Shown here: positions 24,511-34,024 of the stretch, piece by piece
How positions within the stretch are numbered: position 1 is the first letter of the stretch
Layout of the letters: the number at the start of each line of letters is the position of its first letter
DNA from: JAFGJQ01 sp964586145
Lineage (GTDB): Bacteria > Planctomycetota > Phycisphaerae > UBA1845
Assembly: GCA_964586145.1 (NCBI GenBank)
Contig: CAZPHH010000035.1
Span: forward strand, 1-45,090
Direction: 5' to 3'
DNA length: 45,090 nt
Notes under the pieces: model-generated
Databases searched by the model: none
What the model saw: the letters and a program-made list of their open reading frames with translations, nothing else
Told to the model about the DNA's origin: nothing
Position numbers and translations under genes: made by a program

Positions 24511-26310
24511 TCAGGATCCCGACGCGGTTTTGCCCAGCACGTCGCGCACGCACTCCAGCAGCGCCCGCGGTCCGAACGGCTTGGCCAGCACGTGCTCCCA
24601 CGGCCGCGGTTCGCCCCCTTGTTGCATCACACCTCCGAGGTACCCTGAGACGATCAGGCACGGCAGGCCGGGGATGGCTTCGCGGAGCCGGGACGCCAAA
24701 TCACGCCCGCACAGCCCCGGCATGACCATGTCGGTGATGAGCAAATCCACGTTCCCATCGTGCGCCCGCGCCACCTCCAGCGCCGCGCGAGCATCGGGCG
24801 CCTCCAGCACCCGGTAGCCGGCATCGCTGAGCGTCTTGCAGACGACCTGCCGCACCAGGGCCTCGTCCTCGCAGACCAGGACCACTTCCGTCCCTCGCAA
24901 CGGGTTCGGACCGGGGTCGGAACGGATAGAAACCGCGTCCACCGGTTGATGGATCGGCAGGAACACTCGAAACGTGGACCCGTGGCCGCGGACGCTCTCC
25001 ACGCTGATGTCCCCGCCCGCCTGCTTCACGATCCCATAGGCCGTCGAGAGCCCCAAACCGGTCCCGGCGCCGGGCGCCTTCGTCGTAAAGAACGGCTCGA
25101 ACACCCGCTGCACGGTGTGGGAGTCCATGCCCGCGCCGTTGTCGCGAATGGCCAGGAGCGCATGCTCCCGGTCGGGAGCGAGGTCGGTCGCCAGGGTCCC
25201 GGGGCCGCCGCACGGCGCCCGCACGCAGGCAATCTCAATCTGCCCGCGTCCGCCGATGGCGTCCCGTGCATTGACCACCAGGTTGATGATCACCTGCTCG
25301 ATCTGTCCGACATCGGCCCGGACCGGGCAGGGCCTCTCGTCACAGCACAGGGACAACTCGATGTCCTCCCGGACCAGCCGCCGCAGGATGCCCTGCAGGT
25401 CCCGAACCAGTTGCGTCAGATCAAACACGACGGGGTTGTTGGGCTGCTTCCGGCTGAACGCAAGCAACTGCCGCGCGAGGTCACAGGCCCGTCGAGCCGC
25501 AGCGTCAATCCGGCCGATCCATTCGGTCGATTCGGACGTGCGCGCCGGCCCGCCGCTCTGCAGAAGGTATTCCGTCCCGCCCAGAATGACGGTCAGCAGG
25601 TTGTTGAAATCGTGCGCCACGCCGCCGGCAAGCTGGCCGAGCGCCTCCATCCGCTGGGCGTGACGGAGCTGTTCCTCGATCGCCCGCCGCTCCCGCTCCG
25701 CCCGCTCACGCTCCTCAATCTGCTTCTGCAGCTCAACGCGGTTCTGATTCAGCTCCTGGTACAGCCGATCGTTGACAATGGAAATCGCGATGTGGTTCGC
25801 CACGATCTGCAAATGGTTGAGTTCCGACTCCGTGAACCGACGCACCTCCTGCACGGAGTAGATGCCCAGGATCCCCACCGCCCGGTTCTCCAGCAGCAGC
25901 GGCGCACCCGCGTAAGACCGAAACCGGTACACCGTCGCATCGCCACGCGCATCCAACACCAGGGGGGCCGTCGCCGACTCCGACTCCACATCCTCAATCG
26001 CGAGTGGATTTCGCTGGTGAAGCAGCAGGTGCCCAATGCCCGCGTCCGACGGCAGCCGCGGCTTCAGTTGGAGCATCGGTATGCCGGTGGCCGCCAGCAA
26101 CTCCAGGTCCGGGCCTTCCAGGGTCCGCACCACGGCCGCATCCACTTCGTACGCGTCGCAGATGCGCTGCAACAATGTGCTCAACTGGACGCGCAACGGC
26201 CCGGCGCCCACAACCGGGTTGGTGATCTGCGCAATGAGCGACAATCGCTCAAACGCACGCGCGGACTCATCGGCATCTCGTCGTGAATCGAGACAGTTAC
26301 GTCGTGTCAC
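24511..26310 (-). CDS. Hybrid GAF histidine kinase with C-terminal receiver domain
   Basis: A 599-residue protein without signal peptide or transmembrane helix, so a cytoplasmic sensor. Order: GAF domain (about 40-185; ends VGILGIYSVQEVRRFTESE), coiled-coil linker (about 186-220), HisKA with LGQLAGGVAHDFNNLLTVIL (phospho-acceptor His233), HATPase with DNGAGMD and FEPFFTTKAPGAGTGLGLS, then a receiver domain (about 475-595) with LVCEDEALV and LLITDMVMPG, where Asp527 is the phospho-acceptor, and Lys in LAKPFGP. The GGVAHDFNNLLT H-box is typical of hybrid kinases related to NtrB. The kinase can pass phosphate to its own receiver; the downstream target is not shown. It diverges from the secretion cluster across a ~510-base gap, so a link with that cluster is possible but unproven. 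Confidence 0.9.
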   Translation of the reverse strand: MTRRNCLDSRRDADESARAFERLSLIAQITNPVVGAGPLRVQLSTLLQRICDAYEVDAAVVRTLEGPDLELLAATGIPMLQLKPRLPSDAGIGHLLLHQRNPLAIEDVESESATAPLVLDARGDATVYRFRSYAGAPLLLENRAVGILGIYSVQEVRRFTESELNHLQIVANHIAISIVNDRLYQELNQNRVELQKQIEERERAERERRAIEEQLRHAQRMEALGQLAGGVAHDFNNLLTVILGGTEYLLQSGGPARTSESTEWIGRIDAAARRACDLARQLLAFSRKQPNNPVVFDLTQLVRDLQGILRRLVREDIELSLCCDERPCPVRADVGQIEQVIINLVVNARDAIGGRGQIEIACVRAPCGGPGTLATDLAPDREHALLAIRDNGAGMDSHTVQRVFEPFFTTKAPGAGTGLGLSTAYGIVKQAGGDISVESVRGHGSTFRVFLPIHQPVDAVSIRSDPGPNPLRGTEVVLVCEDEALVRQVVCKTLSDAGYRVLEAPDARAALEVARAHDGNVDLLITDMVMPGLCGRDLASRLREAIPGLPCLIVSGYLGGVMQQGGEPRPWEHVLAKPFGPRALLECVRDVLGKTASGS

Positions 26311-26823
26311 AGGCGCCGCCCTTCCCGCGTCTGCCCCTCACGAGCGCGGACCCGGCGATGTGCGTCACAAAGCCCCTCCGCCGATCGCTCGGCCCGAGTG
26401 GCGCGAACCGCACAACGATGCTCCGTCTTTCCGCCTCGCCCCGCACTGGCATTATACGACCTTGTCCCCGTACCGAGCAAGGCACGAGCACGGTCTCTGA
26501 CCCCGGCGGGCCGCACACCCATCCGGCGCCACGCACCGCGCGCGAACCCCGCGGGCCGACTCGCCGGCGGGGCAGTGAAGGCGCCCGGCGGCCAGCCACC
26601 CGTCCGGGAACGACCACATCCGGACCGCCGATAACCCATCCCGCCGCCACGGGGGTCCGCCTCGGTCCGAAAACCCCCCTGCATTCCTGCGCCGCCTCTT
26701 CGTTCCGGACGAATGCCGACCGCAAGGAACGACGATAGAAAAGAGTGCTCCGTCGGCTGCCCAGGGGATGCTCCCGACGCCCGCAGTGCGTCCGAAACGG
26801 AGCCGCATGGAGAGGTTGCGCCC
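26311..26823. other. Divergent intergenic region between the two histidine kinases
   Basis: About 510 bases. The minus strand has a perfect -10 box (26451-26456) for the hybrid kinase. The plus-strand gene has a GAGAGG-like ribosome binding site near 26811-26816, but no convincing promoter was seen for the long secretion cluster. Frames in this gap are shadows. The open frame upstream of the second kinase (26713-26823) is polar, lacks a ribosome binding site and is probably leader. Confidence 0.5.
26451..26480 (-). promoter_or_regulatory. Candidate sigma70-type promoter for the hybrid kinase
   Basis: A perfect TATAAT on the minus strand (complement of 26451-26456), with TTGCTC (complement of 26475-26480) 18 bp upstream as a partial -35. 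The leader would be about 135 bases. Confidence 0.42.
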
Positions 26824-28716
26824 GTGAGTGTACTCTGGACACGGATACGGCAATTCTGGTGGGGAGAGGAGATTCCGCGCTGGCTCGGTGTGAGCCTCGT
26901 CGGCGTGTACACCCTCAGCCTGTGCCTGGTCGCCACGTTGGCCGTCCTGGAGACGCGCCGAGAAATGGCCGGCCTGAGCATGCAGTCCATGCGGCTGGCC
27001 GTCGAGCTGGTGGCGGGCCAACTCGCGGAGACCGATGCAACGGACACAGCGGCGCAGCAACGGGCCCTGCGATCCTTCGCCTCGTTCTACCGTTGCGACC
27101 AACTGAGACTGAGCGACGCCGACGGACTCGTCCTCGCGTCCATCCACACGCCGGAGATCGGCAAGCCCACCGCATCACCGTCCCGGGCGGGCGAGGCGAC
27201 TCCGGTCCGAATCCGCATCGAGAATATGACCGCCCCGACCGGCGAACCGCGCTATCGCGTCCTGGCCCCGATCGGGCACGCGGCGGCCGGCGCCCGCGCG
27301 CTCTACGCGCAGGTCCATCCCCCGGAGAACGCCGTCGGCCCGGGCCTGGCGCGGAGCTGGACACCCACGGCCATCCTGCTGGCCGTCGGGGCCCTGTGGC
27401 TGGTGTACCACCGGCTGCGGCGCCACTTCCGCAGCGTGACGCAGATCGCAGACACCCTGACCGCCCACCGCGACACTCTGGAACAGGAGCTGACCTCCCT
27501 GCGACTCTCCGACGAGCTGGGCGTGGTGGCCTCGAGTTGGAACCGGCTGATCGACCTGGCCGATGAGTTCCGGACGGAGGCCCGTCGCTCCACCGCCAAC
27601 GCGGAGCTCCGAACGGTACTCGAGCGCTCCTCCGGCGGAGATCTGGCGGACGCCCTGCAATCCATGCCGGACGGGCTCATGTTGGTCGGCGAAGACGGCC
27701 GCGTCCGCTTCGCGAACGTCAAGATCAGCCGCTGGATCAGCGCATCGCCCGACGCGGGACTGGCCGGAAACAACCTGTCGGACATCCAGACCTCGTCGCT
27801 GGGCGCGTTGATTGTGCAGGTGGTGGAGCGGGCCCGTTCCGCCGCGGGAACGCTCTCGGGCGTCAACGAGATCGTCCACGGCGAGGCGGGCGAAGGCAGC
27901 TACCGGGTGCGGGTCTCCACCCCGCACGGACCGCGTGCGCAGGGCACATCGGTGGTGCTGGTCAGCGACATCACCCAGCAGTTGCGCGCGGACAAAGCCC
28001 GCGAGGAGTTCGTCTCCCAGGTCACGCATGAGCTCCGGACGCCCTTGACCAACATCCGCGCCTACGCGGAGACGCTTTCCAGCGGCATGTTCGACGATCC
28101 GAAGGTGATCACCGAGTGTTACAACGTGATCACGAAGGAGACACAGCGGTTGTCTCGCCTCGTGGAGGACATCCTCAGCCTGTCCCAGATGGAGGTCGGC
28201 ACGCTCCAGCTCGTCCCGGACGACGTGGACCTGCACCGACTGCTGACCGACGCGGTCCAGGACGTTCGCGGGCTGGCCGAGGAAAAGTCCATCGACCTGC
28301 AGCTCTCCCTGCCGCCGAAGCTGCCCGTGCTGCAGGCGGATCGGGACAAGCTGGCCGTGGTGATGAACAACCTGCTGGGCAACGCGCTGAAGTACACGCC
28401 CTCGGGCGGGCACGTGCATGTCGGCTGCCAGGTGGACGCGTCGGAGGTGGCGATCATGGTGAAGGATGACGGAATCGGCATCGACCCCGCAGACCACGCA
28501 CGCATCTTTGAACGCTTCCAGCGGGGCAACGATCCCTCGGTCGCCGCCGAATCGGGGACCGGCATCGGGTTGACCACGGCCCGCGAGATCGTGCAGCGGC
28601 ACGGAGGCGACATCGAGCTGATCAGCCAGAAGGGCCAAGGGGCCGCCTTCATCGTTCGCCTGCCCTGCCGCAACGCGGCGGCGGCGCAGACGCCGTCCCC
28701 GGCCGCCGGGCGATGA
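26824..28716 (+). CDS. Membrane sensor histidine kinase with PAS domain (first gene of the secretion cluster)
   Basis: A 630-residue protein from a GTG start chosen because GAGAGG lies about seven bases upstream; the open frame reaches 26713. Two transmembrane helices (about 20-40, LGVSLVGVYTLSLCLVATLA, and about 180-195, PTAILLAVGALWLVY) bracket a periplasmic sensor of about 140 residues. A HAMP-like linker follows, then a PAS-like domain (ADALQSMPDGLMLVGEDGRVR), HisKA with SQVTHELRTPLTNIRAYAE (phospho-acceptor His402) and HATPase with NNLLGNALKYTPSGG, DDGIGIDPADHARIFERF and GTGIGLTTAREIVQRHGG. This is the usual class I kinase layout. The response regulator gene begins 31 bases after the stop and is the likely partner. 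It heads a run of closely spaced genes that leads into the secretion machine. Confidence 0.88.
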   Translation: MSVLWTRIRQFWWGEEIPRWLGVSLVGVYTLSLCLVATLAVLETRREMAGLSMQSMRLAVELVAGQLAETDATDTAAQQRALRSFASFYRCDQLRLSDADGLVLASIHTPEIGKPTASPSRAGEATPVRIRIENMTAPTGEPRYRVLAPIGHAAAGARALYAQVHPPENAVGPGLARSWTPTAILLAVGALWLVYHRLRRHFRSVTQIADTLTAHRDTLEQELTSLRLSDELGVVASSWNRLIDLADEFRTEARRSTANAELRTVLERSSGGDLADALQSMPDGLMLVGEDGRVRFANVKISRWISASPDAGLAGNNLSDIQTSSLGALIVQVVERARSAAGTLSGVNEIVHGEAGEGSYRVRVSTPHGPRAQGTSVVLVSDITQQLRADKAREEFVSQVTHELRTPLTNIRAYAETLSSGMFDDPKVITECYNVITKETQRLSRLVEDILSLSQMEVGTLQLVPDDVDLHRLLTDAVQDVRGLAEEKSIDLQLSLPPKLPVLQADRDKLAVVMNNLLGNALKYTPSGGHVHVGCQVDASEVAIMVKDDGIGIDPADHARIFERFQRGNDPSVAAESGTGIGLTTAREIVQRHGGDIELISQKGQGAAFIVRLPCRNAAAAQTPSPAAGR

Positions 28717-28747
28717 AGCAGGGAACCGGAAATCGAGGAGCCAAAAA

Positions 28748-29161
28748 ATGGCGAAAATCCTCATCGTGGAAGACAACGCCCATCAGGCCAGCCTGCTGTC
28801 CATGTGGCTCCGCAAAAACCGGCACGAGGTGGAAGTGGCCTCAAACGGGGCCGACGCCCAGGCCCGTCTCCAGACCGCGGACGGCGGCCAGGACGGCCCG
28901 GGCATCGACATCCTCATCTCCGACGTGAACATGCCCGAGATGACGGGAATCGAGCTGATCCGCTGGGTTCGACAGGAGCGAAAACTGGACATCCCCATCC
29001 TCGTCCTTAGCTCACGCTGTGACCAGGCCGACATGGCCGGCGAACTCGGGAACCAGGGCGTCCGCATATTCGCCAAGCCGTTCTCGCCGTCACGGCTCGT
29101 GGCCGAGATCGAGAACATTCTCACGCGGCGGACGTGCGGAGAAGACGCAACCCGCTGCTGA
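28748..29161 (+). CDS. Single-domain response regulator
   Basis: A 137-residue CheY-like receiver with no output domain. GAGGAG stands eight bases before the ATG. Landmarks: ILIVEDNAHQ (acidic pair), ILISDVNMPEMTG with phospho-acceptor Asp59, ILVLSSRCDQAD, and the conserved Lys in FAKPFSPSRL. It follows the membrane kinase by 31 bases, so the two most likely form a phosphorelay. With no DNA-binding domain, it should act by protein contact, perhaps on the HD-GYP or STAS proteins encoded next. That is inference. Confidence 0.9.
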   Translation: MAKILIVEDNAHQASLLSMWLRKNRHEVEVASNGADAQARLQTADGGQDGPGIDILISDVNMPEMTGIELIRWVRQERKLDIPILVLSSRCDQADMAGELGNQGVRIFAKPFSPSRLVAEIENILTRRTCGEDATRC

Positions 29162-29196
29162 CGGTCGGTTCTGCGGACGAACCGGGAGACGACGAC

Positions 29197-30528
29197 ATGC
29201 CCGAGGAAACCCACCCGAGACAACCCAGGCCGGACGCGCCGCCCGACCGCGCGCCCGAATCGCCGACCCGCGTGGAGGCCCTCGTGGACCACTTGCAGGA
29301 GGCCATCGACCGGCTGGAGACGGAGCGGGACGGGATGGCGGCGGAGCTTTTGCGGGCCTATGAGCACCTCGGGATTCTCTTCGAGGTCACCCGTCGGCTG
29401 CCCGGGGCCCGAACCGAGGAAGAGGTCGTCGGCCTCTTCCTCCAGAGCCTCCAGCAAAGCTACCCGGACAGCACCGTCTGGCTGGTGCCCGGCCCCCATC
29501 ACGACGCCGAGAACCCGGTCGGCATCCGGACGTTCATCGCGTGTGCCCACGACCCCCTGATCGACGAGGCCGTCGCACGGTGTGTCTCCGAACGTCACGC
29601 CGTGGTCGTGCAACAGACCAACCCGGACCGGGACCCGTGGGATCCGGACCACGTCGTCCGCCAGGTCCTGGCCGCCCCCGTCTTCGATCAGCCGGACCCG
29701 TTCTGCTGGTCGATCGTGCTGTCACAGGGCGCGGCCGGATGCGCCTCTCACCTTCTCGAAGCGGGCGACATGCAGCTCCTCGAGTCGCTCTGTGTCTTCT
29801 GCGCCGACCTGATTCGAAACCTGCGGCTGGTGCGGGCCGTGCAGAGCATGTCGATCGACGTGGTGCGCGTTCTGGTCAGCACCATCGATCAGAAGGATGA
29901 ATACACGGCCGGCCACTCCAACCGGGTCGGGTTCTACGCCCTCCTGCTCGGCCGCGCACTGGGCTTCGGGGAAGACGACCTCCAGACGCTCGAGTGGGCC
30001 GCCCTCCTGCACGACGTGGGCAAAATCGGCATTCGTGACGACGTGCTCAAGAAGGCCGGAAAGCTCACACCCGACGAGTTCCAACACATCCAGTCCCACC
30101 CCGACCGCAGCGCGGAGATCGTCGGACGCGTGCCCCAGCTCAGCGACGTCGTCGCCGGCGTGCGCCACCACCACGAGCATTTTGACGGCTCCGGCTATCC
30201 GGACGGCCTGCGGGGTGAGCAGATCCCCCTGCTGGCCCGCGTGATCCAGATTGCCGACGTCTTCGACGCGCTGACCTCGACCCGGTCATACCGGAAAGCT
30301 TTCAAGTGGTCCAAGGCCCTCGCCATCCTGCACGAGGAGTCCGGAACCACCGTCGATCCCGAACTGGCGGCGGTGTTCGACCGCATCGTTCGTGACTGGA
30401 TCGAGCGCGAACCGAACGCCCTCGACGCCATGCAGACGCAGACCGGCGGGAGCAACGCCACCCCGCCCCACGCATCCTCACCGACGGCCCACGACGCCGC
30501 GGGTGCCGTGCAGGGAGCCACAACGTGA
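29197..30528 (+). CDS. HD-GYP domain protein (probable cyclic di-GMP phosphodiesterase) with GAF-like domain
   Basis: A 443-residue protein from the ATG at 29197 (GGGAG about eight bases upstream); the frame is open 21 codons further but without a ribosome binding site. The N-terminal part is a Pro-rich stretch and a short coiled coil (VEALVDHLQEAIDRLETERDG), then a GAF-like sensor (about 60-210). The HD-GYP domain (about 215-400) is complete: AGHSNRV near 239, LLHDVGKIGIRDD with His272-Asp273, VRHHHEHFDGSGYPDGL holding the GYP signature, and IADVFDALTSTRSYRKA. All metal-binding residues look intact, so hydrolysis of cyclic di-GMP to GMP is likely. The next gene overlaps its stop (GTGA), which suggests translational coupling. 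Confidence 0.89.
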   Translation: MPEETHPRQPRPDAPPDRAPESPTRVEALVDHLQEAIDRLETERDGMAAELLRAYEHLGILFEVTRRLPGARTEEEVVGLFLQSLQQSYPDSTVWLVPGPHHDAENPVGIRTFIACAHDPLIDEAVARCVSERHAVVVQQTNPDRDPWDPDHVVRQVLAAPVFDQPDPFCWSIVLSQGAAGCASHLLEAGDMQLLESLCVFCADLIRNLRLVRAVQSMSIDVVRVLVSTIDQKDEYTAGHSNRVGFYALLLGRALGFGEDDLQTLEWAALLHDVGKIGIRDDVLKKAGKLTPDEFQHIQSHPDRSAEIVGRVPQLSDVVAGVRHHHEHFDGSGYPDGLRGEQIPLLARVIQIADVFDALTSTRSYRKAFKWSKALAILHEESGTTVDPELAAVFDRIVRDWIEREPNALDAMQTQTGGSNATPPHASSPTAHDAAGAVQGATT

Positions 30529-31850
30529 GCGGGGTCCTCGCATTTGAATGGGTCCTGATGATGATCGTCGCCGGCGTGGCCGGCCGATGGCGGGGTCTGC
30601 TCTCCGGCGGCATCGTGGCCGCGTGCTGCGCCGGCTTCTGGGTCGCCCTGTTCCTGGTGATCGGGCACGAGACCGGCAGCCTGAACACCGGCTCGATCGG
30701 AATCCTGACCGCGGGCGCCCTCGCCATTCTGGGCATTGCCGCCGGGACGGGGCGCCACGCCGGGCGTCCGAAACCACCCCCGGTTGCCGCGACCGGACGC
30801 GACACGGCCCCCCGCACAAATCCCCCCCCGTCGGACGTCCGCCGACTTGGCGAGGCCCTGCAGCAGTTTGACGACTGGCTCGAACGGTACCGCCACGACG
30901 CCGACCCCTGGCCGGAGTTCGACGAGTTCCTGCGAAGCCTGCTGCACCAGCACTGCGGCGCGGTCCGCGTAAAGCCCTACCGCGTCCTGTCCGAAGGAGA
31001 CGCCCCCGTACCGCTCCGGGCCGCCGAATCCGCACACACAAACGATTTCGTTCTCACGCCCGACGGCGTGATGGGCTACATCCTTCGCACCGGTCAATCC
31101 TGGCTCGCCGACGATCCCGCATGCCGGGCGGAAGTGCCGGACGCCGCCGCCACCGGACACGGGCCGATCGCCTGGGCCTTCCCCGTCCGACAGGCAGGCA
31201 ACACGATCGGCGCAGTCACCGTCGGGGAACTGCCCGCGCCGGCCGAAAACGCCGATCGCTTCCGGGATTTGCTGCGCACAATGGAACTCCTGGTCTCTCA
31301 ATGCTGGACCATGCTCCTGGAGGTCTGCCGCAGCCGCGTAGGCGCCACAACGGACCCGGCCTCCGGACTGCTGACCCTCACCGCGTTCACGGAGGCCGCC
31401 GAACGCGTCTGGAACGAGGCTCGCCGGCGAGGCGAGCCGATGGCCGTGCTGGTCATTGCCGCGGAAGGCCTGCGCACCCTGGAAGAAGGCGGACGGTGGA
31501 CGCAGGCGGGGTTGCTCGTCTCGCGCGCGGGGAACCTGCTGGCCTTGCGTTGTCGCGAAAACGACCTGCTCGCCCGTTTCGACGAGTCGCGATTTCTCAT
31601 GCTGTTGCGCCGGGTCGACCTGGACCTGGCCGCCCTGATCGCAAACGAGCTTCTGCAGAAGCTCACCGCGGCGACGGCCGACGTCCCCAACAGCCGGTTG
31701 GTCCGGTTCCGCGGCGGCATCGCCATCGGCGCGGGCGCGCGCCCCGACCTGGGCAACCTGATCAGCCAGGCCGTGGAGCAGTGTCACCTGGCGCGGCGCC
31801 GGGATCTGCCGCTGCTCGCCACGGAGGTTGCGTCGGAGGCCGTCGTATGA
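30525..31850 (+). CDS. Membrane GAF protein with degenerate GGDEF domain
   Basis: A 441-residue protein starting at a GTG that overlaps the previous stop by four bases. The N-terminus has two or three hydrophobic helices (residues about 4-75). A GAF-like region (about 125-275; YILRTGQSWLADDP, AWAFPVRQAGNTIGAVTVGE) follows. The C-terminal ~160 residues read like a GGDEF fold (TTDPASGLLTLTAFTEAAERV in place of 'DxLTGLxNRRxF'), but the signature is R351-FDESRF instead of RxGGDEF, so the active-site Gly-Gly and the catalytic acids are not in place. It should not make cyclic di-GMP; it may bind nucleotide or act as a regulatory partner of the HD-GYP protein. The next gene overlaps its stop (ATGA). 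Confidence 0.78.
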   Translation: MSGVLAFEWVLMMIVAGVAGRWRGLLSGGIVAACCAGFWVALFLVIGHETGSLNTGSIGILTAGALAILGIAAGTGRHAGRPKPPPVAATGRDTAPRTNPPPSDVRRLGEALQQFDDWLERYRHDADPWPEFDEFLRSLLHQHCGAVRVKPYRVLSEGDAPVPLRAAESAHTNDFVLTPDGVMGYILRTGQSWLADDPACRAEVPDAAATGHGPIAWAFPVRQAGNTIGAVTVGELPAPAENADRFRDLLRTMELLVSQCWTMLLEVCRSRVGATTDPASGLLTLTAFTEAAERVWNEARRRGEPMAVLVIAAEGLRTLEEGGRWTQAGLLVSRAGNLLALRCRENDLLARFDESRFLMLLRRVDLDLAALIANELLQKLTAATADVPNSRLVRFRGGIAIGAGARPDLGNLISQAVEQCHLARRRDLPLLATEVASEAVV

Positions 31851-32182
31851 AGATCGAATCCCAAAAAGTCGGCAGCGTCGACGTGCATATGCCCACGGGC
31901 CCGCTCGTCGACGAAGACGCGGACGTGTTCAAAACCATGCTCACGGCCAAGCTGCAGGCCCCCCAGCCCCGTTTCGTGATCGCCCTCCAGGACGTGCCCT
32001 ACATGGACAGCGCCGCCCTGGAAACGCTGCTGGATGCGGCGGACGCCATGAATGAACAGAACCAGCAGCTCAAGCTCGTGTCGCTGAGCCCGACCTGCCG
32101 CGAGATCCTCGAACTGACCGGACTCGGCGGCCGGTTCCAGGTGTTCGAGAACGTGCAGGACGCCGTACGCAGTTTCCTGTAG
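31847..32182 (+). CDS. STAS domain protein (anti-sigma factor antagonist-like)
   Basis: A 111-residue single STAS domain of normal length. GGAGG precedes the ATG by seven bases, and ATGA overlaps the previous stop. The phosphorylatable Ser of the SpoIIAA-like signature is present: VPYMDSAALETLLDA, with Ser55. The C-terminal part (KLVSLSPTCREILELTGLGGRFQVF) matches the usual STAS end. Such proteins relay signals through phosphorylation by a serine kinase or by binding an anti-sigma factor; no such kinase is next to it. Lying between signalling genes and the secretion ATPase, eight bases before the latter, it may control the machine through protein contacts. That role is inferred. Confidence 0.87.
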   Translation: MKIESQKVGSVDVHMPTGPLVDEDADVFKTMLTAKLQAPQPRFVIALQDVPYMDSAALETLLDAADAMNEQNQQLKLVSLSPTCREILELTGLGGRFQVFENVQDAVRSFL

Positions 32183-32190
32183 GAAGTGCC

Positions 32191-33996
32191 ATGATCGGAC
32201 AGCCCAACCGTCTCGGTGAACAACTCGTCGCGGACGGCATCATCACGCCGGACCAGCTCACCGAGGCCCTGGCCAAACAGCAGACCACCGGGCAGCGCCT
32301 GGGGGCCAGCCTTCTGGACATGGGGGCGGTCTCCACCAGCTCCCTCGTGCATGCCCTCGCCAAGCGGCTGGGCGTCCGGGGCTGCGTCCTGCGGCACGGA
32401 CTCATCGACCCGAAAGCCGCCCGATGCATCCCGAGGGAAGAGGCCGAACGCCTCGTCGTCCTGCCCCTGTTCAAGGTCCGCGGCGAACTCACCGTCGCCA
32501 TGACAGAACCCCAGTCCGTCCCCACGCTCGACCGCCTGGCCAGCCTCACCGGATGCCGGATCCGACCCATCCTCGCCCTGGAGGACAACCTCAGCGAATT
32601 CCAGCGCAAGTACCTGGCCTCCGAGGTCACCGTGGACGCCTTCCTCGCCTCGATCGAGGAAAGCGACGTTCGCATCACCGAGACCGAGGCCGTCGACGAA
32701 GGACCGGTCACCGACCTCGACAAGATGGTCGACGGCAGCCCCGTGGTGAACCTGGTGAACCTGGCCATCCTCAGCGCGCTCCGCGACGGCGCCAGCGACA
32801 TCCACATCGAGCCGGACCGAAACGCGACGCACATCCGATACCGGATCGACGGACGACTGCGCGAGCTGCTCGCCCCGCCCCGCGGAATGCACGCCGCCAT
32901 CGTCTCCCGCATCAAGGTCATCGGACGCATGGACATCTCCGAGCGACGACTGCCCCAGGAGGGCCGCGTCCACCTGGTCGCGGACGGACGCGAAATCGAC
33001 CTCCGCGTCTCCAGCATGCCCACCGTCCTCGGCGAGAAGGTCGTGATCCGGCTGCTCGACAAGAGCAACCTCAGCTTCGACCTGAGCGTGCTGGGGATGG
33101 ACCCGCAGGACCAGAAGGACGTCGAGGCCATGCTGCGCTCGCCCCACGGCCTGGTGCTGGTCACCGGCCCCACGGGCAGCGGCAAGACGACCACGCTGTA
33201 CTCCGCCCTGGACCTCCTGCGCAGCGAAGAGGTCAACATCGTCACCGTCGAGGACCCGGTCGAATACCAGTTGCCCCAGGTCAATCAGGTACAGGTCAAC
33301 GACGGCGTCGGCCTGACCTTCGCCCGCACCCTCCGCTCCACCCTCCGTCAGGATCCCGACATCATCATGGTCGGCGAAATCCGCGACGAGGAAACGGCCC
33401 GCGTGGCCGTGCAGGCCGCCCTGACCGGCCACCTGGTGCTCTCCACCCTGCACACCAACGACTGCCCGGGCGGCGTGGCCCGACTGCTCGACATGTGCAT
33501 CGAGCCGTATCTCATCACATCGGCCGTTCTGGGCTTCATCGCCCAGCGCCTCGCCCGCACGATCTGTCAGGCCTGCAAGACGTCGTACTACCCCGCCGCC
33601 ACCCTGCTGGAATCCGTCGGCTGGGGACACCGCACCAACGAGCTGTTTTCCAAGGGCGAAGGGTGCCGCCAGTGCCACAACACCGGGTTCCGCGGCCGCG
33701 TGGGCATCTACGAGGTGATGCCCCTCGACTCGGGAATTCGCAAACTCATCAACCACGGCGCCAAGGAGGGCGATCTTCGTGAGTACCTGCGCCGCAAGGG
33801 CTGGCGATCCCTGCGCGACAAGGCACTCGACGTGGTCGAACGAGGAGACTCCATGCTGGAAGAGGTGCTCCGCGTCACCCGCTCGGAAGGCGGAGAGATG
33901 CCCGACGCACCCCCGAACGCCGTGGACGACGACGCCGGCTCGAAGCCGCGAAAGGCAGCAAAACCGTCAACCGCCGGCGTCCTGGCCGCCGACTGA
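32191..33996 (+). CDS. GspE/PilB-type secretion ATPase
   Basis: A 601-residue cytoplasmic hexameric ATPase of type II secretion or type IV pili. The N-terminal MshEN-type domain (about 1-150; LGEQLVADGIITPDQLTEAL, LGASLLDMGAVS) is the kind that binds cyclic di-GMP in some relatives, notable beside an HD-GYP gene. The motor domain carries GPTGSGKTTT (Walker A, Lys332), IVTVEDPVEYQLP (Asp box), LRQDPDIIMVGEIRDEETA (Walker B), TGHLVLSTLHTND (His box), and the zinc knuckle pairs CQACK and CRQCH. It ends in a C-terminal Asp/Lys/Pro-rich tail. The gene follows the STAS gene by eight bases and precedes the GspF-like gene by 28. Whether it powers pilus extension or pseudopilus assembly cannot be told from sequence. 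Confidence 0.94.
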   Translation: MIGQPNRLGEQLVADGIITPDQLTEALAKQQTTGQRLGASLLDMGAVSTSSLVHALAKRLGVRGCVLRHGLIDPKAARCIPREEAERLVVLPLFKVRGELTVAMTEPQSVPTLDRLASLTGCRIRPILALEDNLSEFQRKYLASEVTVDAFLASIEESDVRITETEAVDEGPVTDLDKMVDGSPVVNLVNLAILSALRDGASDIHIEPDRNATHIRYRIDGRLRELLAPPRGMHAAIVSRIKVIGRMDISERRLPQEGRVHLVADGREIDLRVSSMPTVLGEKVVIRLLDKSNLSFDLSVLGMDPQDQKDVEAMLRSPHGLVLVTGPTGSGKTTTLYSALDLLRSEEVNIVTVEDPVEYQLPQVNQVQVNDGVGLTFARTLRSTLRQDPDIIMVGEIRDEETARVAVQAALTGHLVLSTLHTNDCPGGVARLLDMCIEPYLITSAVLGFIAQRLARTICQACKTSYYPAATLLESVGWGHRTNELFSKGEGCRQCHNTGFRGRVGIYEVMPLDSGIRKLINHGAKEGDLREYLRRKGWRSLRDKALDVVERGDSMLEEVLRVTRSEGGEMPDAPPNAVDDDAGSKPRKAAKPSTAGVLAAD

Positions 33997-34024
33997 ACCG
34001 GGACGCCGTTGAGGTGTGAATCGG

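Noticed and set aside
31999..33756. 585-codon minus-strand open frame opposite the GspE-like gene
   Set aside because: Antisense shadow; the plus strand encodes an unmistakable secretion ATPase.
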